The translations under genes and the position numbers were made by a program. Positions 34,394-37,818 of a DNA stretch of 37,818 bases are shown one piece after another. Origin of the DNA: Prosthecobacter debontii (lineage in GTDB: Bacteria; Verrucomicrobiota; Verrucomicrobiia; Verrucomicrobiales; Verrucomicrobiaceae); NCBI GenBank assembly GCA_945869675.1, contig CAMBPS010000030.1:1-37818 (forward strand), in the 5' to 3' direction. The notes under the pieces are model-generated. The model was not told the origin of the DNA, ran no database searches, and worked only from the letters and a program-made list of their open reading frames with translations. The first letter of the stretch is position 1. Every line of letters begins with the position of its first letter.

Positions 34394-35335
34394 TTAGGGG
34401 ACTACTTCACCTGAGCCGGTATAGATCCATTTTTCAACGGCTCCATTTTTAACAAAGGCTTGAGCTTCGGTGTCAAATTTACCGAACATGGTTTCGGTCT
34501 CGTATTTGACGGTAACAGTCCAGACACCATCGGTAAGAACTGGCTCTCCCCATTCCTTGATGGCGGCGGGCTTAATTTCGGTGACCTGACCAGATTTCAT
34601 GCTGGTGAGGAGAAGTGGGTAAGTGCCGTCTTTGTCTTTCGCGGGTTTATCGTTACCTGCTTTGGCCCCGCTGGCTTTGGAGGCTGGTGGGGCATTTTTG
34701 GCCCTTTCTGCAGCAGCGAGTTTGAATTCATGGGCTTTCTTCAGCGTGGTCACATAAGTAACTTTCCAGACTTCGTAACCTTTGCTGAGCACTTCTTTGA
34801 GATCTGTGTCGTCGATCGAAACGGAACCCTTCATCGGAGAGGTATTAGATGTGGAGACCAAGATATTTGCTCCATCCTGCCCAACGGCAAACATAGTGCC
34901 ACCTGATTTCACTTTGGTGGAAGCGCTGTTGGCCCCCATTTTCATGCTCAATTCAAGGTCGCGTTTCATGGTGACTTGACGGGGAAAAGCACTTTGTGGC
35001 AGATCTGTCCAGTTTTTGGTGGCTTCCTCAATGCTAGGAATAACGGGAGCGATGAAAGCGTTCGGATCCATCACAGGCTCTGGCATTGGCTCAGGCTTTG
35101 GTGCGACCATCACTGGTTTTGGCGCTGGCGCTGGCTTGGGTTGCTCCATGACAGGCTTGGGAGTCTCGACGACGGCTACGACCTTCTTTTTGACCGGCTT
35201 CGGCGCTGGAGCGACGACAATCTCCGGCTTCTTATGCTTTTCGAACTTCACAAATCCTGTAAGTATTGGATAAGCATATTGATAAGAGAGGTAGCCGAGG
35301 GTGGCAGCGATGATGAGAACGAGAATACCTTTCAT
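34394..35335 (-). CDS. Membrane-anchored proline-rich protein of unknown function
   Basis: 313 residues. One N-terminal hydrophobic anchor (MKGILVLIIAATLGYLSYQYAYP) is followed by a TonB-like Pro/Lys/Val linker at about 38-95 (repeats of APKPV, PKPAPAPKPV, PKPEPMPEPV). Two small soluble regions follow at about 105-210 and 240-313, separated by an Ala/Lys-rich low-complexity stretch (ASGAKAGNDKPAKDKDG). The C-terminus (WTVTVKYETETMFGKFDTEAQAFVKNG) is beta-rich and not a recognisable TonB domain. It follows the DsbD-like gene after 61 bases on the same strand. Function unknown. Confidence 0.75.
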   Translation of the reverse strand: MKGILVLIIAATLGYLSYQYAYPILTGFVKFEKHKKPEIVVAPAPKPVKKKVVAVVETPKPVMEQPKPAPAPKPVMVAPKPEPMPEPVMDPNAFIAPVIPSIEEATKNWTDLPQSAFPRQVTMKRDLELSMKMGANSASTKVKSGGTMFAVGQDGANILVSTSNTSPMKGSVSIDDTDLKEVLSKGYEVWKVTYVTTLKKAHEFKLAAAERAKNAPPASKASGAKAGNDKPAKDKDGTYPLLLTSMKSGQVTEIKPAAIKEWGEPVLTDGVWTVTVKYETETMFGKFDTEAQAFVKNGAVEKWIYTGSGEVVP

Positions 35336-35396
35336 GGCGGGGGAGATCTAGAATTGTGCACCCAAAATGACTGTTCGACAAGAACGCAAACGGAAC

Positions 35397-36272
35397 TTAG
35401 CGAAATAGCATCGGACTGATTTTCATGCTGCGCAGACTGCCATCTTTCAGCCAGCCGCCTTTTCTTTGGACAACGCCAAAAAGATTCTGGGGTGTGTTCT
35501 TACCCATAAAGAACTCTGCTCGGGTTAGGGTTAGGGTCAGACTGCCGTCAAGTTGGTAAGTTGCGATTTGAGATTGATCGCTGTTAATCCATCCATCTTC
35601 TGTAAAAAAGACTACGCTGGGTGGTAACTCTTCAAGATCAAAAGGTCGAGCGGTGGGATCCACTGGCTTTAGCGTTAAGGTGACCGTGAGGCCTTTTTCC
35701 GTGGCACTGGTTTGCCAAGCGCTGCTTGTTTTTACAAAGGTTGAGCGTTCCTTTGCAAACACAGGATGCCATTGGGCATTCAAGGTGGATTCAGAGGAAA
35801 CGGGTAGCACCAAGCTTAGCTGCTTGGAGCCCGGATGGCAGGTCTTGCCGCAGCACATCCAGGTGGCTTTGCCTCGTAGGGTGATTCGCTGCCCGGCCTG
35901 GAGGTTATCTGGTGCCTGAAGGGTTGTCTGAAGTAGGACATCACGTTCATAACCCTGCGCTTTGATCTGAAACATATGGGTGACCTCTGGTTCAGGATAC
36001 TCCAGTGGACCAGCTGTAAAGCCTTTGGGCAGTGACCATACGATGCTGGTAGGTACACCAACAATGCCTGGCTGCTGATAATAGGTGTGCCATCCCTTTT
36101 CATGCTGAAGAAAGAGCCCCACACGGAAACTCTGCCCAGGGATGATGGCAGTGACTTCGGGCACGAGATGAATATCGAGACCTACTTGTGCCTGGGAATG
36201 GATCGAAAGTAGGCCAATGAGCAGCAGTCCACAAAGGAACGCTTTCTGGGAAACTTTGGATCGCTCATGCAT
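35397..36272 (-). CDS. Stand-alone DsbD alpha-domain-like periplasmic protein
   Basis: 291 residues with a signal peptide (ending HSQAQ). The beta-sandwich matches the N-terminal disulfide-exchange domain of DsbD-type reductases: GQSFRVGLFLQHEKGWHTYYQQPG, GYERDVLLQT and the cysteine site WMCCGKTCHPGSKQL. Full-length DsbD also has a membrane domain and a thioredoxin-like domain; both are absent here. It likely receives or passes electrons in periplasmic thiol exchange, for example for cytochrome maturation. It begins six bases after asnS on the same strand. Confidence 0.85.
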   Translation of the reverse strand: MHERSKVSQKAFLCGLLLIGLLSIHSQAQVGLDIHLVPEVTAIIPGQSFRVGLFLQHEKGWHTYYQQPGIVGVPTSIVWSLPKGFTAGPLEYPEPEVTHMFQIKAQGYERDVLLQTTLQAPDNLQAGQRITLRGKATWMCCGKTCHPGSKQLSLVLPVSSESTLNAQWHPVFAKERSTFVKTSSAWQTSATEKGLTVTLTLKPVDPTARPFDLEELPPSVVFFTEDGWINSDQSQIATYQLDGSLTLTLTRAEFFMGKNTPQNLFGVVQRKGGWLKDGSLRSMKISPMLFR

Positions 36273-36278
36273 AATAGT

Positions 36279-37640
36279 TTAATAGGGCGCGTGACCTGGT
36301 GTGCGTGCAAAGGGAATCACGTCGCGGATATTGCTGACTCCGGTGACAAACATGAGCAACCGCTCAAATCCCATGCCATAGCCAGCATGGGGCACGCTTC
36401 CATAGCGGCGTAGATCGACATACCATTGGTAATCGGCCTCGCTGAGACCATGATGCTGCATGGCTGCAGTGAGGACGTCTAGGCGTTCTTCACGCTGACT
36501 GCCGCCAATGATTTCGCCAATCCCCGGCACAAGCAGATCCATGGCAGCAACGGTTTTCCCATCATCGTTTTGGCGCATGTAGAAGGGTTTGATGCCTTTG
36601 GGATAATTAAAGATGGTCACGGGTCCGCGAACATGTTCTTCGGCAATGTAGCGTTCGTGTTCTGTTTGCAATCCTTCACCCCAGGTGACGGCATGTTCAA
36701 AAGTTCGTCCTGATTTGAGCAGGAGATCCACGGCATCTGTGTAGCTGATACGTTGAAAGGGTTGGTCAATGGTTTGCTGGAGCCGGTTAACCAGATTTTT
36801 GTCCACAAATTGACTGAAAAATTCTAATTCTTCGGGGCATTCCTGAATCATCGCTGCGGCCAGATAACGCACGTTTTCTTCAGCCAGCGTCATGTCGGCG
36901 TCTAGATCATAAAAGGCCATCTCGGGCTCAATCATCCAGAATTCAGCCGCATGGCGCGCGGTGTTGCTGTTTTCTGCACGGAATGTAGGTCCGAAAGTAT
37001 AAATATTTCCCAGAGCACAGGCGAAAGTCTCACCCTGCAATTGTCCACTTACGGTGAGGTAAGTCGGGCGGCCAAAGAAGTCGTCTTCTGGCTTGCTATT
37101 ACTGCCTTGTTTTAAGGTGGTGACACGGAAGAGTTCACCCGCTCCTTCGCAATCGCTTGAAGTGATAACAGGGGTGTGAACGTTAAAAAATCCTTTTTCT
37201 TGGAAAAAGCGGTGAATGGCAAAGCTCATGCGGCTTCGCACGCGGAAGACATTGCTGAAAAGGTTGGTGCGTGGGCGCAAGTGGGCAATGGTTCGAAGGA
37301 ATTCTGGCGTGTGGCCTTTCTTTTGCAGGGGATAGGTGGCGTCAGCTTCACCGATAAGGCGCATGTCTTTTGCCTGGAGTTCCCATTTCTGACCAGCTGC
37401 AGGCGAGGGCATTAGATCCCCGTTCACCTCGATGCTGGCACCTGTGAGAATACTGGGAATAAGGGTCGAACAGGGCAGGGTAGCATCGATTACAATTTGC
37501 AGGCCTTTGAAGCAGGAGCCGTCTGTGAGTTCGATGAACGAGCAAGTTTTCGAGTCGCGGCGAGTTCTGACCCAGCCGCGAACGTTGATGGAGGTCAGAG
37601 CGATTTCTGAAGCAAGGATGTGTCGCAGGGTATCTGGCAT
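36279..37640 (-). CDS. asnS: Asparaginyl-tRNA synthetase
   Basis: 453 residues from ATG 37640 (MPDTLRHILASEIALTSINVRGWVRTRRDSK). The frame extends further upstream, but that part does not resemble the family. The N-terminal OB-fold anticodon-binding domain is followed by the class II core: FFQEKGFFNVHTPVITSSDCEGAGELF, the motif 2 region TFGPTFRAENSNTARHAAEFWMIEPEMA, and motif 3 GYGMGFERLLMF near the end. The sequence matches the Asn rather than the Asp enzyme (EGAGELF). The DsbD-like gene follows after six bases. Confidence 0.95.
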   Translation of the reverse strand: MPDTLRHILASEIALTSINVRGWVRTRRDSKTCSFIELTDGSCFKGLQIVIDATLPCSTLIPSILTGASIEVNGDLMPSPAAGQKWELQAKDMRLIGEADATYPLQKKGHTPEFLRTIAHLRPRTNLFSNVFRVRSRMSFAIHRFFQEKGFFNVHTPVITSSDCEGAGELFRVTTLKQGSNSKPEDDFFGRPTYLTVSGQLQGETFACALGNIYTFGPTFRAENSNTARHAAEFWMIEPEMAFYDLDADMTLAEENVRYLAAAMIQECPEELEFFSQFVDKNLVNRLQQTIDQPFQRISYTDAVDLLLKSGRTFEHAVTWGEGLQTEHERYIAEEHVRGPVTIFNYPKGIKPFYMRQNDDGKTVAAMDLLVPGIGEIIGGSQREERLDVLTAAMQHHGLSEADYQWYVDLRRYGSVPHAGYGMGFERLLMFVTGVSNIRDVIPFARTPGHAPY

Positions 37641-37749
37641 AATGGCTAAGATGCATGAGTCCTGCCTGGAGGTCAAAAGGGAGTCACGAACTGATTTTGT
37701 CACCGTTTTTATTTTGCCTTGAGGAATCAGACATCTAAGGTGGATGGGT

Positions 37750-37818
37750 ATGACTAAATTCACTTTCGCGAACCTTGTCCTTTTGTTGGTTTTGAGCACA
37801 ACCGCCGTTGCCCAGCAG
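37750..37818 (+). CDS. N-terminal signal peptide of a secreted protein (partial, cut by the window end)
   Basis: ATG 37750 opens a frame reading MTKFTFANLVLLLVLSTTAV followed by AQQ, a typical cleavable signal peptide. AAGGTGG at 37737-37743 sits six bases before it as a ribosome-binding site. An in-frame ATG at 37744 is less likely. The gene diverges from asnS and continues past the window. The mature protein is unknown. Confidence 0.75.
   Translation, partial: MTKFTFANLVLLLVLSTTAVAQQ

Noticed and set aside
36279..37799. Longer asnS reading frame with an N-terminal extension of about 53 residues
   Set aside because: The extension does not resemble the family, would overlap the divergent gene starting at 37750, and ATG 37640 gives the normal start of the OB domain.

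Overview
The window looks like a chromosomal segment of a Verrucomicrobia-type bacterium. This is an inference from three things: the fusion of a ceramidase-like domain, LamG-like domains and a PVC-type dehydrogenase beta-propeller at 569-3877; the general lack of Shine-Dalgarno sites; and a Gram-negative envelope gene set (TonB receptor, TolC, HlyD, beta-barrel protein). Most of the window is ordinary chromosome. No tRNA, rRNA, CRISPR array, transposase or integrase was seen.

Layout. The left edge holds the last codons of a plus-strand gene and about 500 bases without a credible gene. That stretch is rich in hairpins, three copies of a palindromic ACCGGTGC motif and a 10-bp phased repeat. 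Facing it is a large modular secreted protein whose C-terminal half is missing (569-3877), preceded by an FAD amine oxidase. Then come an RmlD-type SDR (5249-6115) and dnaG (6112-7929, convergent overlap).

From 8031 to 10101 there is a tight four-gene arsenic operon read leftward: arsR, a DUF6428-like gene with a cysteine-rich tail, thioredoxin-type arsC, and an aquaglyceroporin. An 18-bp-arm inverted repeat covers the arsR start codon. Upstream are a CobW-type GTPase, a second and different ArsR regulator, and cimA (citramalate synthase, entry to isoleucine). cimA is preceded by a short ORF with six isoleucines in nine codons, directly followed by a strong hairpin. This looks like an isoleucine-responsive attenuator and is the best regulatory find in the window.

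From 13552 to 23718: a secreted alpha/beta hydrolase, a beta-barrel protein with its own terminator, a TonB-dependent receptor broken by one stop and one frameshift, a Tm-1-like/UPF0261 protein, ruvB, an MFS transporter, a SnoaL-like protein and an unrecognised membrane protein. From 23826: acyl carrier protein, an M48 (Ste24-like) protease and an orphan peptide-type solute-binding protein.

From 27142 to 32110 lies a leftward operon for a type I-like tripartite exporter (ABC protein, HlyD adaptor, TolC channel) with overlapping stop/start codons. The ABC ATPase has lost the Walker A lysine, the H-loop histidine and the catalytic glutamate, which is unusual. A DUF47/PhoU-like protein and a PiT phosphate permease form a rightward pair. 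The right end has a proline-rich TonB-like membrane-anchored protein, a stand-alone DsbD alpha-type domain and asnS (leftward). The signal peptide of a further rightward gene is cut by the window edge.
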